Origin: Vallitalea okinawensis
GTDB taxonomy: Bacteria; Bacillota; Clostridia; Lachnospirales; PQDH01
DNA: 64,000 nucleotides
Reading direction: 5' to 3'
Assembly: GCF_002964605.1 (NCBI RefSeq)
Contig: NZ_PQDH01000004.1
Coordinates: 124,001 to 188,000 of the forward strand
The notes beneath the pieces were generated by a model, which had not been told where the DNA came from, searched no databases, and saw only the letters and a program-made list of their open reading frames with translations. Positions 1-7,916 of the stretch are shown here, piece after piece. How positions within the stretch are numbered: the first letter of the stretch is position 1; every line of letters starts with the position of its first letter. Made by a program: the position numbers and the translations under genes.

Positions 1-318
1 TTTGTTAAGAATCAGTTAAGCAATGAGGGAGATATCATTTCCACTAAAGCAGAAGATGGAATAGCTTACATTGTTCCTCAAGTTATTCGACTTGAGAATA
101 TTGAAGAACATCTTGATTTATTCATGCGTGTTCGTACAGTATATAAAGATGCATCTCTCATTATCAAGGCAGATGGAGAGGTAATTAAAAGAATAAAGAA
201 ACGTCATTTAGCACCAGGGGAAATGGAACATATTCAAATCAAAAGGTCTGACTTCAATGCTGACAAGATCGCCTTACTAACTGTGGAAGTTGAAGTAAAG
301 GGGGGCGAGGATGAATGA
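1..318 (+). CDS. NAD(P)/FAD-dependent oxidoreductase, C-terminal part
   Basis: The frame is open from the first base to the TGA at 316-318, so only the last 105 residues are present. The tail around KKRHLAPGEMEHI resembles the C-terminus of the FAD oxidoreductases that sit with glycerol-3-phosphate dehydrogenase in clostridial glp operons; these use flavin and NAD(P) in the cytoplasm. The call rests on this tail and on the DUF1667 gene that follows with a 4-base ATGA overlap, a very common pairing. The flavin-binding N-terminus lies outside the window, so the substrate cannot be read here. Confidence 0.7.
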   Translation, partial: FVKNQLSNEGDIISTKAEDGIAYIVPQVIRLENIEEHLDLFMRVRTVYKDASLIIKADGEVIKRIKKRHLAPGEMEHIQIKRSDFNADKIALLTVEVEVKGGEDE

Positions 319-686
319 GTAAAACACATGAAATGATTTGTATTGTATGCCCTTTGGGATGTCGTTTAAAGGTAACAGAAAATGTAGAACTACGTGTTGA
401 AGGTAACAAATGTAAGAGGGGCAAGGAATATGCTTTAAAAGAGCTAACTTTCCCGACTAGAGTATTACCTACGACAGTATCTATAAAGAATGGGATACTC
501 CCACGTCTGCCAGTGAAGACCAATGCTCCTATTCCAAAGGATAAAATATTTGATGCAATGAAGATTATTAACAAGGTGGAAGTCGTTGCACCTACTAAAG
601 TGGGAGATATCATAATTGCTAACATATTAGATACAGGTGTTGATGTGGTTGCTACACGCGATATGGATGAGAGGGAGAAAGTTTAA
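315..686 (+). CDS. DUF1667 family protein
   Basis: This 123-residue protein has an N-terminal cysteine motif CIVCPLGC (residues 9-16) and a second Cys in NKCKRGKEYA. That pattern is typical of DUF1667 and suggests an Fe-S or metal site. It is translationally coupled to the FAD oxidoreductase upstream (ATGA overlap). In many clostridia the two genes accompany glpK and glycerol-3-phosphate dehydrogenase, so an electron-transfer or assembly role in glycerol-3-phosphate oxidation is likely but unproven. Length is normal for the family. It is the last gene of its operon; a terminator hairpin follows 20 bases later. Confidence 0.85.
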   Translation: MSKTHEMICIVCPLGCRLKVTENVELRVEGNKCKRGKEYALKELTFPTRVLPTTVSIKNGILPRLPVKTNAPIPKDKIFDAMKIINKVEVVAPTKVGDIIIANILDTGVDVVATRDMDEREKV

Positions 687-705
687 ATATTATTATAGAG
701 ATGCT

Positions 706-737
706 AATCAGGTGGTACTTTGTATCATCTGATTTTC
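706..737 (+). terminator. terminator after the DUF1667 gene
   Basis: A 9-bp stem (706-714 with 726-734, one G-U pair) is followed by a short T-rich tract. It ends the glycerol-related operon. The tail is modest, so confidence is moderate. Confidence 0.55.
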
Positions 738-890
738 TAATTTTCATTTACTCCTAACAGTAATTTGATATATACTCACAAGTTTTAAGATGTATTTAAT
801 ATATTTTATGAAGTTGTGTAGTATAATAAAAGGGAAATGTCTTACAGCTATATGTAAGCATAGCAGTGGATAAAGAGAAGGAGGAGTATT

Positions 891-1661
891 ATGAACGCAC
901 ATGAAATTGATTACAAAATTTATGGTGATGATATGCAATTGGTAGAAATTGAGCTTGACCCAAGTGAATCAGTTGTAGCAGAAGCTGGAGCCATGATGTA
1001 TATGGATAATGGTATTCAAATGGATACGATCTTTGGAGATGGTACACAGACTGATAATGGATTTATGGGGAAATTATTTAGTGCAGGTAAGAGAGTATTA
1101 ACAGGTGAAAGTTTATTCATGACAGTGTTTACGAATCAAATGCACGAGAAAGCTCAGGTTTCATTTGCAGCGCCATATCCAGGTAAGATCATCCCATTTG
1201 ATTTAACAGCATATAGTGGTAAAATAGTTTGTCAAAAGGATGCTTTTCTATGTGCTGCTAAAGGTGTTTCTGTCGGTGTTGAATTTCAAAGAAAATTAGG
1301 TGCTGGCTTCTTTGGTGGTGAGGGATTCATCATGCAAAAGCTAGAAGGTGACGGCATGGCATTTTGTCATGCAGGTGGGGCTATCATTGAGAGAACACTT
1401 CAACCTGGAGAAATACTCAAAGTGGATACTGGATGTCTAGTTGCGATGACAAGAGATGTCAATTTTGATGTTCAATTTGTTGGAGGTATCAAAAGTGCAT
1501 TCTTTGGCGGAGAAGGTTTATTCTTTGCTACATTAACAGGGCCAGGTAAGATATGGTTACAATCATTACCATTTAGTAGAATGGCAGATCGAATCATTCG
1601 TGCTTCTAACCTATCTTCTGAAAGAGGCAAAGGAGAAGTTAAAATTAATTTATTTGATTAA
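891..1661 (+). CDS. AIM24 / TIGR00266 family protein
   Basis: This 256-residue, glycine-rich protein is made of beta-strand repeats typical of the TIGR00266/AIM24 family: the N-terminal segment VEIELDPSESVVAEAGAMMY, then two copies of a GFFGGEG-type loop near residues 140 and 205. It has no signal peptide or membrane segment and is probably cytoplasmic. The biochemical role of bacterial members is unknown; the name comes from a mitochondrial protein. A strong SD (AAGGAGG) precedes the ATG. It looks monocistronic, with hairpin terminators on both sides. Confidence 0.85.
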   Translation: MNAHEIDYKIYGDDMQLVEIELDPSESVVAEAGAMMYMDNGIQMDTIFGDGTQTDNGFMGKLFSAGKRVLTGESLFMTVFTNQMHEKAQVSFAAPYPGKIIPFDLTAYSGKIVCQKDAFLCAAKGVSVGVEFQRKLGAGFFGGEGFIMQKLEGDGMAFCHAGGAIIERTLQPGEILKVDTGCLVAMTRDVNFDVQFVGGIKSAFFGGEGLFFATLTGPGKIWLQSLPFSRMADRIIRASNLSSERGKGEVKINLFD

Positions 1662-1667
1662 TCATTT

Positions 1668-1712
1668 GCACATGATAAGTAATAGAAGTTATTACTTGTC
1701 ATGTGCTTTATA
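1668..1712 (+). terminator. terminator after the AIM24-like gene
   Basis: A 17-bp stem (1668-1684 with 1690-1706, one G-U pair) starts just after the stop codon and is followed by a T-rich tail. The stem is long and nearly perfect. Confidence 0.8.
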
Positions 1713-1834
1713 TTTGTCTGTAGGACCTTGTACTATTTTCCTAACTATGTTTACAATAATCTATTAAAGTGAGATAATTATTATATGAATATTAGAAAAC
1801 TAATCCAGTTCGTGGTGATAGGAGGACGGCATTG

Positions 1835-3022
1835 ATGAAAGATTTTGTGAATAAGGAAGTTGGTATCGTTCTTGAAGGTGGAGGGGCAAGAGGAGCTTAT
1901 CAAATTGGAGCTTGGAAGGCGCTTCGTGAAATTGGCGTCACTATTAAAGGAGTGGTAGGTGCATCAGTAGGGGCTTTGAATGGAGCGATGATGGCTCAAG
2001 ATGAATATGATCAGGCATATAAACTGTGGCAGAATATTAAGTACTCACAAGTTATCGATGTGGATGATCAGCTTTTTGAGAAGATTAGAAGTTTAAATAT
2101 TGTCCAAGAAGACCTGAAGGATGTAGCTGTAGGACTTAAAAAACTGATTAAAAATAGTGGTTTTGATATTACACCCATGCGCCAAATGTTAAGTGAAGTC
2201 CTAGAAGAAGAGAAGATAAGACAATCTGGTATTGATTTTGGTCTTGTGACTATATCTCTTTCAGATTTTAAGTCCATAGAAACATTTATAGAGGATATAC
2301 CTAATGGATTACTAGAAGATTTCTTATTAGCCAGTGCCTATCTACCTGTTTTTAAGACTGAGAAGCTTCATGGTAAATACTATATGGATGGCGGCTTCTA
2401 TAATAACTTACCTATTAAAATGCTTATTGATAAAGGTTATAAAGATATTATAGTTATCCGCATTCATGGTATTGGTCATATTCCACGCTATGAAGTACCT
2501 GAGGATGTTTCTGTCACATATATTGAACCAAAAGAATCATTAGGAGGGTCATTGGATTTTATAAGTGATAATGCACGCTATAATATAAAGCTAGGTTACC
2601 ACGATACCATGAATATTTTTCAAGAATTGAAAGGAAATCAATACTATATTCAATCAACATATGATGAAGCTTATTACATCTCAAAATTTTTAGATTTACC
2701 AAAGAAAGCAGTAAAATATTTTACGATGCGATATGGTAATGATGAGCTGAGCGATGAAAGAAATATAATGGAATATATTTTACCACGACTAGCTAAAAAA
2801 GTTGGGCTACCTAATAGCTGGAGTTATGAAGAACTTTTTATCAGTATCTATGAACATGTGGCATCAACTATGGGGATTGAAAGATTTCAAATCTATGATT
2901 TAGAAAATTTTATTCAAATGGTTAAAGGAGGATCCGTTGTACAACATGAAGAAACACTTCTAGATAGACTTCTAGATGATCGATTCAGCAAAGTTATGAT
3001 TTATACATGTAAACATTGGTAA
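1835..3022 (+). CDS. patatin-like phospholipase
   Basis: This is a cytoplasmic or membrane-associated lipid acyl hydrolase of the patatin family, about 395 residues. The oxyanion loop GGGARGAYQ is near residues 15-23, the nucleophile Ser44 lies in GASVG, and the catalytic Asp near residue 185 lies in the DGG motif, so the Ser-Asp dyad is intact. The C-terminal 200 residues are a lineage-specific extension I do not recognise. I start at the ATG at 1835 rather than the TTG at 1832 because the GGAGG at 1821-1825 is then 9 bases upstream instead of 6. It stands alone, followed by a terminator that overlaps the next promoter. The natural lipid substrate is unknown. Confidence 0.88.
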   Translation: MKDFVNKEVGIVLEGGGARGAYQIGAWKALREIGVTIKGVVGASVGALNGAMMAQDEYDQAYKLWQNIKYSQVIDVDDQLFEKIRSLNIVQEDLKDVAVGLKKLIKNSGFDITPMRQMLSEVLEEEKIRQSGIDFGLVTISLSDFKSIETFIEDIPNGLLEDFLLASAYLPVFKTEKLHGKYYMDGGFYNNLPIKMLIDKGYKDIIVIRIHGIGHIPRYEVPEDVSVTYIEPKESLGGSLDFISDNARYNIKLGYHDTMNIFQELKGNQYYIQSTYDEAYYISKFLDLPKKAVKYFTMRYGNDELSDERNIMEYILPRLAKKVGLPNSWSYEELFISIYEHVASTMGIERFQIYDLENFIQMVKGGSVVQHEETLLDRLLDDRFSKVMIYTCKHW

Positions 3023-3024
3023 CT

Positions 3025-3062
3025 AAAAAATTAAAATGTCATATTGACATTGTTAATTTTTT
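3025..3062 (+). terminator. patatin gene terminator overlapping the next promoter
   Basis: The symmetrical hairpin has an A-rich 5' arm, an ATGTCA/TGACAT core (3036-3041 with 3045-3050) and a run of seven Ts. The -35 box of the downstream riboswitch promoter (3044-3049) lies inside its 3' arm. Confidence 0.75.
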
Positions 3063-3072
3063 TGCATATAAT
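3044..3072 (+). promoter_or_regulatory. sigma-A promoter for the FMN riboswitch and ribU
   Basis: A consensus -35 TTGACA (3044-3049), a 17-base spacer and a consensus -10 TATAAT (3067-3072) place the transcript start just before the riboswitch at about 3090. Confidence 0.85.
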
Positions 3073-3088
3073 ATAAGTAATTAAATAG

Positions 3089-3206
3089 ATTTCTTCGGGG
3101 CAGGGTGAAATTCCCGACCGGCGGTTATAGTCCGCGAGTAGTTGTTAGAGCTGCTGATTTGGTGAAATTCCAAAACCGACAGTAAAGTCTGGATGGGAGA
3201 AGAAGT
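3089..3206 (+). promoter_or_regulatory. FMN riboswitch (RFN element)
   Basis: Conserved RFN blocks occur in order: CGGGGCAGGGTGAAATTCCC (3096-3115), GACCGGCGGT, AGAGCTGCTGATTTGGTG, CCGACAGTAAAGTCTGGATG and the closing arm GGGAGAAGAA. P1 pairs TTCTTC (3091-3096) with GAAGAA (3199-3204). FMN binding normally lowers expression of riboflavin genes; here the target is the riboflavin transporter downstream. Confidence 0.96.
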
Positions 3207-3258
3207 TAGAAACAAGAATGAAAATGTTTGCAGAAAATTGATTCTGCATTTACGTAGA

Positions 3259-3287
3259 CTCCTATCATTGCCCCATGATGAAAGGAG
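3259..3287 (+). promoter_or_regulatory. SD-sequestering hairpin of the FMN riboswitch
   Basis: CTCCTATCAT (3259-3268) pairs with ATGAT (3275-3279) and AGGAG (3283-3287), the latter being the SD of ribU. The bases 3192-3199 (GATGGGAG), part of the conserved riboswitch 3' edge, can instead pair with CTCCTATC (3259-3266) through eight pairs including one G-U, freeing the SD. This is the layout of a translational OFF switch. Confidence 0.65.
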
Positions 3288-3294
3288 ATTTTTT

Positions 3295-3924
3295 ATGTCT
3301 ACAAATACAATAACAACGCATCAAAAAAAAATACTATCTACTCAAAATGTCATTAATATCGGTATGTTATCAGCAATATCCTTTGTATTAATGTACTTTG
3401 ATTTTCCACTACCCTTATTTCCAGAGTTTTTGAAGATTGATTTGAGTGATATCCCTGCAGTTATTGGTACATTTGCATTAGGACCTATTGCAGGAATCTT
3501 TATTGAATTAATTAAGAATTTACTTTATCTTGTTATCAAAGGAACATCATCAGGTGGAATTGGTGAAGTTGCTAACTTTATCGTAGGAATTTCTTATATT
3601 GTTCCATTAGGAATGGTATTGAAGTGGAGTAAAAATGAGAAAAGATCTTTATACGGTGTAATTATTGGTCTTGTTTCCATGTTGGTAGTTGGCGCTATAG
3701 GGAATTATTTCTTCTTTATACCTGCATACTCAAGATTTTATGGCATGCCAATTGAATCTTTTGTTAGTATGTCAAACGTAGTCAATCCATTAGTAACAGA
3801 CTTTAAAACAATGGTACTATTTGCAATTACACCATTTAACCTCATAAAAGGTACTGTTATATCTATAGCGGGATATTACCTCTACCAAATGTTAAAACCA
3901 GCTATTTTAAGAATGAAAAAGTAA
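3295..3924 (+). CDS. ribU: riboflavin ECF transporter S component (RibU-like)
   Basis: This integral membrane substrate-binding subunit has about 209 residues and six predicted helices, and would take up riboflavin with a shared ECF ATPase/T module. The N-terminal block LPLFPEFLKIDLSDIPAVIG followed by FALGPIAGIFIELIKNLLY is characteristic of RibU. The start is the ATG at 3295, behind AAAGGAG; an in-frame ATG at 3193 lies inside the riboswitch and is not a real start. The FMN riboswitch upstream supports the substrate. No ECF ATPase adjoins it; it presumably shares a housekeeping module, since the ECF cassette at 11.5-13.6 kb has its own S component. Confidence 0.92.
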   Translation: MSTNTITTHQKKILSTQNVINIGMLSAISFVLMYFDFPLPLFPEFLKIDLSDIPAVIGTFALGPIAGIFIELIKNLLYLVIKGTSSGGIGEVANFIVGISYIVPLGMVLKWSKNEKRSLYGVIIGLVSMLVVGAIGNYFFFIPAYSRFYGMPIESFVSMSNVVNPLVTDFKTMVLFAITPFNLIKGTVISIAGYYLYQMLKPAILRMKK

Positions 3925-3940
3925 CATTTAGAATATTTTA

Positions 3941-3966
3941 AGCGTACCTGAGGGTACGCTTTTTAT
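3941..3966 (+). terminator. terminator after ribU
   Basis: An 8-bp stem AGCGTACC/GGTACGCT with a short loop is followed by TTTTTAT. It ends the ribU transcript, which converges with the HD-domain gene. Confidence 0.85.
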
Positions 3967-4028
3967 AGTATAGGAAACAAACATGTATTAGTAAACACAA
4001 AGTACACATATTTGAAATATGACGATAG

Positions 4029-4619
4029 TCACTTTTCTTGTTTATCACTCAGTTTTATGTGAGTATCATCGTCAATGATTTTGCGTAATTTTTCTATGAT
4101 TTCATTAATAGTAACATATTCTGTTCCATAAGTAAGATTGAATGCATAATTAAAATCCGATGGGTTTTTTCCTTGGTTATGCTGAATAATTGTTTCCATT
4201 TTATCTAGGGACTTAGCAATTTTAGCTTCAATAGAAATAGCTTCATTATATTCCTTCCAGAGTGATGTGATCATTTCCTTAGAAGACTTAGGTAAGGTGT
4301 TAATTAGTCTAAGAATATCTCTTTCTTCATTAATCAATTTCTCATCTTGATCAATTGGTATGGTAGCAGAAATATCTCCTTCATAGGCTTCACCTAAATC
4401 ATGAACGAGACACATGCTTATAACTTTAGAAAAGTTCACTTCAGGAATATAAGGTGTTAATACAAGAGCCAACATAGCCAATCGCCAAGAATGCTCGGCA
4501 ACACTTTCTTGCTTTCCTTCAGAGGTCCAAGCAGTTCGAGTGATATTTTTTAATCGTTCCAGTTCTTTTATGAAAGTGATGATCTCTTCAACTTTTATCT
4601 GATTTTCTGTATTCATCAT
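4029..4619 (-). CDS. HD-domain hydrolase, YfbR/HDDC2-like
   Basis: This is a cytoplasmic metal-dependent phosphohydrolase of 196 residues. The HD signature is clear: ESVAEHSWRLAML (the first His), then CLVHDLGEAYEGDI (the His-Asp pair), in the arrangement of the YfbR and HDDC2 5'-deoxynucleotidases, which dephosphorylate dNMPs. Specificity cannot be read from the sequence. Two in-frame ATGs (4619 and 4616) follow AAGGAGG; the second has the more usual 7-base spacing. It is a single gene convergent with ribU. Confidence 0.8.
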   Translation of the reverse strand: MMNTENQIKVEEIITFIKELERLKNITRTAWTSEGKQESVAEHSWRLAMLALVLTPYIPEVNFSKVISMCLVHDLGEAYEGDISATIPIDQDEKLINEERDILRLINTLPKSSKEMITSLWKEYNEAISIEAKIAKSLDKMETIIQHNQGKNPSDFNYAFNLTYGTEYVTINEIIEKLRKIIDDDTHIKLSDKQEK

Positions 4620-4826
4620 CTTACCTCCTTGTTTAGATCATACTGTAAGAGTGATATATATTATCATACTACAAATTATTAAATAATACACTTCATTTAT
4701 AACGGTATAAAAGTTCTACCTGTCATTACTAGTAAAGCAATATCTTTTTCTTACATTACCCTTTGTGAAACCTATTTAACAAATAGATCAAGCTTGGAAT
4801 AATATATTATAGAAAACTTAATTGGT

Positions 4827-5909
4827 GTGATCTTTATGCTATCTAATTTAATAGTTGTAAGCCATATGTCTTTAAATCTTTTGCAAGTAGTTGAGGAAAA
4901 GACGGCATCCTATAGTCCGTCCTATGGCGTTTTATTACTGATTTTATTGGTTCTCATTTTATCAGTAAGTATTGTTATATTATACAGCAAATACCTAAAA
5001 ATTAAGCAAAAATATTCCAAGTATTTTATGACTTCAATAAAAGAAAGGGACCATAAAAAAAACAGCAATGATGATTTGGAAAAAGACTTAGAGGAAGACG
5101 AGGATGATCCACTGGCTACTGTAATGGAGGCAAGTGGCTTTGTATACAATCCGAAAAAAGATATATTTTATTCACATAGAAATCCATGGCAAAGAAAATT
5201 TGGTTATTGTCGTTTGTATGATGAAGCTTCTGCTCCCCTTGGTATGATCATTGATTGTGAGCCCATTTATTTTCGCTATAAAGGGAGAAGATGGTTAATT
5301 GAATTTTGGAAAGGTCAATACGATTTAACCACCGGATGTGAGATAGGTGTTTATGCAACAGATGGACCAGATTTAGACATCCCTGGACTATTCAATGGAA
5401 CCTTTTATCATAGTGTTGGTGATAAAGACATGTTAAAAATGTCTTATACTCTAAGGAAGAATGGTCGAATACTTTTTAGACGTAAAGCTAAACATTGGTG
5501 GTTAACAGGTTTTAAGTTGGGCGAGTTTTCGCAACCTATGGAGTTATCAATGGACATTAGTATTTTATTGAAAGATGAGTCTATGCTTTATGCTTTTTTG
5601 AAGGGCTTAAAAAACGCGGGTTATGATAGGCGTGAAATAAGAATTCAAGGAACTAGGGTAGATATAAAGTTTGACAAACCACATGTACCACAACCCCTCA
5701 CGCGGACAAAGGAAACAGATCGACTGATACAGATGAAAAACAAGTTAATGTGTGATCAATATCAAGAAATTACAAGAGGCTATAAAAATATGCCCAATAA
5801 ATTGAATGCTATCCGAAAACAGTCACCAGAATTATATGAAAAGATTATGCATATAGGTAAAATAATTCAATTTTTTGACATCTATAAAACCATTGATGAA
5901 TATTTGTAG
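4827..5909 (+). CDS. DUF4474 domain membrane protein
   Basis: A 360-residue protein with one N-terminal membrane helix (about residues 33-52), a charged linker rich in Asp, Glu and Lys, then a DUF4474 domain (about 95-260) with the signature NPWQRKFGYCRLYDEASAPLG and a WLIEFWKGQY segment. Function is unknown; the domain recurs in clostridial membrane proteins. The start is uncertain: the frame opens at a GTG (4827) and an ATG lies at 4836, neither with a strong SD. The next gene, a metallophosphoesterase, follows after 99 bases and may be co-transcribed. Confidence 0.75.
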   Translation: MIFMLSNLIVVSHMSLNLLQVVEEKTASYSPSYGVLLLILLVLILSVSIVILYSKYLKIKQKYSKYFMTSIKERDHKKNSNDDLEKDLEEDEDDPLATVMEASGFVYNPKKDIFYSHRNPWQRKFGYCRLYDEASAPLGMIIDCEPIYFRYKGRRWLIEFWKGQYDLTTGCEIGVYATDGPDLDIPGLFNGTFYHSVGDKDMLKMSYTLRKNGRILFRRKAKHWWLTGFKLGEFSQPMELSMDISILLKDESMLYAFLKGLKNAGYDRREIRIQGTRVDIKFDKPHVPQPLTRTKETDRLIQMKNKLMCDQYQEITRGYKNMPNKLNAIRKQSPELYEKIMHIGKIIQFFDIYKTIDEYL

Positions 5910-6008
5910 TCATAATAAATAAAGATACTTATTTTTGTCATAAAACAAATATTTCTTTTTTATATTTAGAATAGATCATTTATTTTTTGCTACTTAAAGA
6001 AGGTTTTA

Positions 6009-6926
6009 ATGATGTATTCAGAAAAAAGATTATCAAAAATTTTTGAAAGGGCAGAACAAATTCCCTTTGATGATGGCTCCCGAATTGTTCTTATGAGTGA
6101 TTGTCATAGAGGGGATGGTAGTTGGGCAGATGATTTTTCTAAGAATCAAAACCTTTTCTTTGCTGCACTAACCCAGTATTATCATAAAGATTATCTGTAT
6201 ATTGAACTTGGGGACGGGGACGAACTTTGGGAGAATAAAAAATTTGAGACCATTATTCAAACCCATAGCAATGCCTTTTGGTTACTATCAAAGTTTTATA
6301 ATGAAGGGCGATTGTATTTTATTTATGGGAATCATGATATTGTGAAGAGAGATTATAACTTTGTGCAAAGAAATTTGAGTCAATATTTTGATGAACGTGA
6401 TAGACGATACAAATCTCTATTTACAGATATGCAAATTCATGAAGGATTAGTATTAATCCATCGCATTACAGGAGATAAAATTTTCCTTGTTCATGGACAC
6501 CAGGTTGACTTTTTAAATGATACATTATGGCGATTAGCAAGATTTTTAGTAAGGTATTTATGGAAGCCTCTTGAGTTATTTGGGGTTAACGATCCCACAC
6601 GTGCGGCAAAAAATTATACTAAAAAAGAGGCCGTTGGTAAAAAACTCACTCAATGGGTGAAGAAAGAAAATCAGATACTGATAGCAGGCCATACCCATCT
6701 CCCCGTATTTCCGGAGGTTGGAGAAGTTCCTTATTTTAATGATGGCAGTTGCGTTCATCCCAGGTGTATAACAGCCATTGAAATTGTAAATGGCAGTATC
6801 ATGTTGGTTAAATGGCATGTTAAAACCACGAAGGAAGGTATAATGTATATCGGTAAAGATGTATTGGCTGGTCCAAGAAGATTAAAGGACTATTTTGACA
6901 CCACATTAATATCAGAAACAGGATAG
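6009..6926 (+). CDS. calcineurin-like metallophosphoesterase
   Basis: This is a cytoplasmic two-metal phosphoesterase of 305 residues. The conserved motifs are DCH (Asp31, His33), GDGDELWE (about residue 72), GNHD (107-110), HGHQ (about 164) and GHTH (227-230), so the active site is complete. The layout resembles UDP-diacylglucosamine hydrolase (LpxH)-like and other bacterial phosphoesterases, but no lipid A genes are present and the substrate is unknown. It follows the DUF4474 gene in the same direction, possibly in one operon. Confidence 0.85.
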   Translation: MMYSEKRLSKIFERAEQIPFDDGSRIVLMSDCHRGDGSWADDFSKNQNLFFAALTQYYHKDYLYIELGDGDELWENKKFETIIQTHSNAFWLLSKFYNEGRLYFIYGNHDIVKRDYNFVQRNLSQYFDERDRRYKSLFTDMQIHEGLVLIHRITGDKIFLVHGHQVDFLNDTLWRLARFLVRYLWKPLELFGVNDPTRAAKNYTKKEAVGKKLTQWVKKENQILIAGHTHLPVFPEVGEVPYFNDGSCVHPRCITAIEIVNGSIMLVKWHVKTTKEGIMYIGKDVLAGPRRLKDYFDTTLISETG

Positions 6927-6934
6927 CGAAAAAC

Positions 6935-6960
6935 GGAGGGACTCGACGTTCCTCCTTACT
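6935..6960 (+). terminator. possible terminator after the phosphoesterase gene
   Basis: A 7-bp stem GGAGGGA/TTCCTCC (6935-6941 with 6949-6955) has a 7-base loop but only a weak T tail. The rest of the gap up to 7044 shows nothing I can name. Confidence 0.4.
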
Positions 6961-7044
6961 TGTTGTATAGTTAATCCTATGACTTTATGCACCTATTGTT
7001 AATATAGGTTTTTTTAGATACAGAAAATTCTATTAAATACAAGA

Positions 7045-7073
7045 TTCAAATATGTTTCTTTTTATGTTATAAT
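7045..7073 (+). promoter_or_regulatory. sigma-A promoter of the Moco-riboswitch operon
   Basis: TTCAAA (7045-7050) is a 4/6 match to the -35 box, 17 bases before a perfect TATAAT (7068-7073). It lies about 90 bases upstream of the riboswitch core. Confidence 0.6.
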
Positions 7074-7159
7074 TTAACATATAATACTTCAACGAAAAAA
7101 ACATATGAAAGCATTAGTCAAGAGAGGGGGATAAATAAATATTAAATAGTTCAAAAACT

Positions 7160-7300
7160 GAATCTTGTTATTTCCGAGCATATGAATCTAAACGATTGAT
7201 CGCATGATAGTATGCCGATGGGTAATATGAGAAATTATATTGCCTCCCGTATTTGGAAAGGAAATATGCCATGAGTATCAATTGACTCATGATATATTTG
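7160..7300 (+). promoter_or_regulatory. molybdenum (or tungsten) cofactor riboswitch
   Basis: The 3' core TGCCTCCCGTATTTGGAAAG (7241-7260) closely matches the Moco RNA motif known from E. coli moaA. Upstream are the matching CCGAGC (7174-7179) and GCCGATGGG (7214-7222) blocks. P2 pairs GCATA (7178-7182) with TATGC (7211-7215); P4 pairs GGTAATAT with ATATTGCC around a GAGAAATT loop; P1 can pair TATTT (7169-7173) with AAATA (7262-7266). A further long hairpin (7262-7299) follows. Related RNAs distinguish Moco from the tungsten cofactor by one peripheral helix, which I cannot assign with confidence. Confidence 0.88.
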
Positions 7301-7305
7301 TGCGC

Positions 7306-7336
7306 AGATAGCTATCTTTCCGTAGCTATTTTTTAT
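7306..7336 (+). terminator. riboswitch terminator (expression platform)
   Basis: The stem AGATAGCTA (7306-7314) pairs with TAGCTATTT (7323-7331, one G-U pair) and runs into a T tract, about 55 bases before the first gene. It fits control by premature termination. Whether ligand favours or disfavours it cannot be decided by eye. Confidence 0.7.
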
Positions 7337-7390
7337 TTAAAACTATTATTGACAGAATTTAAGAAAAATTCATGCATTGGAGGTTGATAA

Positions 7391-7915
7391 ATGAAAAAGT
7401 GGACGTTACATTTAAGACTACTAGCTCTTTTATGCAGTCTCACAATAGTTGTTGCAAGTTGTACAAGTGAAGACTCATTACAAGAGCAGTTGATTAAGAA
7501 ATACGAAGGATATGTAATAGAAAAGATTAAAGTGGATAGTGAAAATGCTGTTCAGCAAGCCTATATCATTAATAATCAACAATTAGAAGAATATATTTGC
7601 TTTGTAGTAGAAGAAAAAGGTTATGAAGATATGATACAAGCATTGGTGGTAATTGACACACAAAAGGAAATTATTACTGAAATAGAAATATTGGACGAAA
7701 AGGAGTCCATAGGTTATGGAGAATACGTTACTGAGTCTTGGTTTTTAAATCGTTTTCAAGGTATAGCAACTAAGGAGACTATAGAAGTTGTCAAAATGAA
7801 AGCTGAAAATCCCAATGAGATTGTAGCTATTACAGGTGCTACGATTACTAGTAAAGGAGTAGTAAAGGCAGTTAATGATTGTTTAGTATATTATGAGGAA
7901 ATGAAAGGGGATTAA
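7391..7915 (+). CDS. FMN-binding domain lipoprotein
   Basis: This 174-residue exported lipoprotein has a signal peptide with lipobox VASC (Cys24), so it is anchored to the outer face of the membrane. The C-terminal FMN-binding domain resembles RnfG/NqrC and carries TGATITS at residues 148-154; Thr151 matches the site where ApbE transferases attach FMN covalently. It is the first gene behind the Moco riboswitch and only 1 base from the next gene. In this setting it could pass electrons to or from extracytoplasmic partners, for example to keep a redox-sensitive pterin reduced; that role is inference. Confidence 0.85.
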   Translation: MKKWTLHLRLLALLCSLTIVVASCTSEDSLQEQLIKKYEGYVIEKIKVDSENAVQQAYIINNQQLEEYICFVVEEKGYEDMIQALVVIDTQKEIITEIEILDEKESIGYGEYVTESWFLNRFQGIATKETIEVVKMKAENPNEIVAITGATITSKGVVKAVNDCLVYYEEMKGD

Positions 7916-7916
7916 A

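Noticed and set aside
3193-3294. A longer N-terminus for ribU, starting at the ATG inside the riboswitch
   Set aside because: It would put the coding start inside the conserved FMN aptamer, and the ATG at 3295 has a good SD and starts a typical RibU sequence.
7105-7134. A possible 9-codon leader peptide before the Moco riboswitch
   Set aside because: No SD precedes its ATG and no regulatory codon pattern is evident; a short open stretch of this size is expected by chance.
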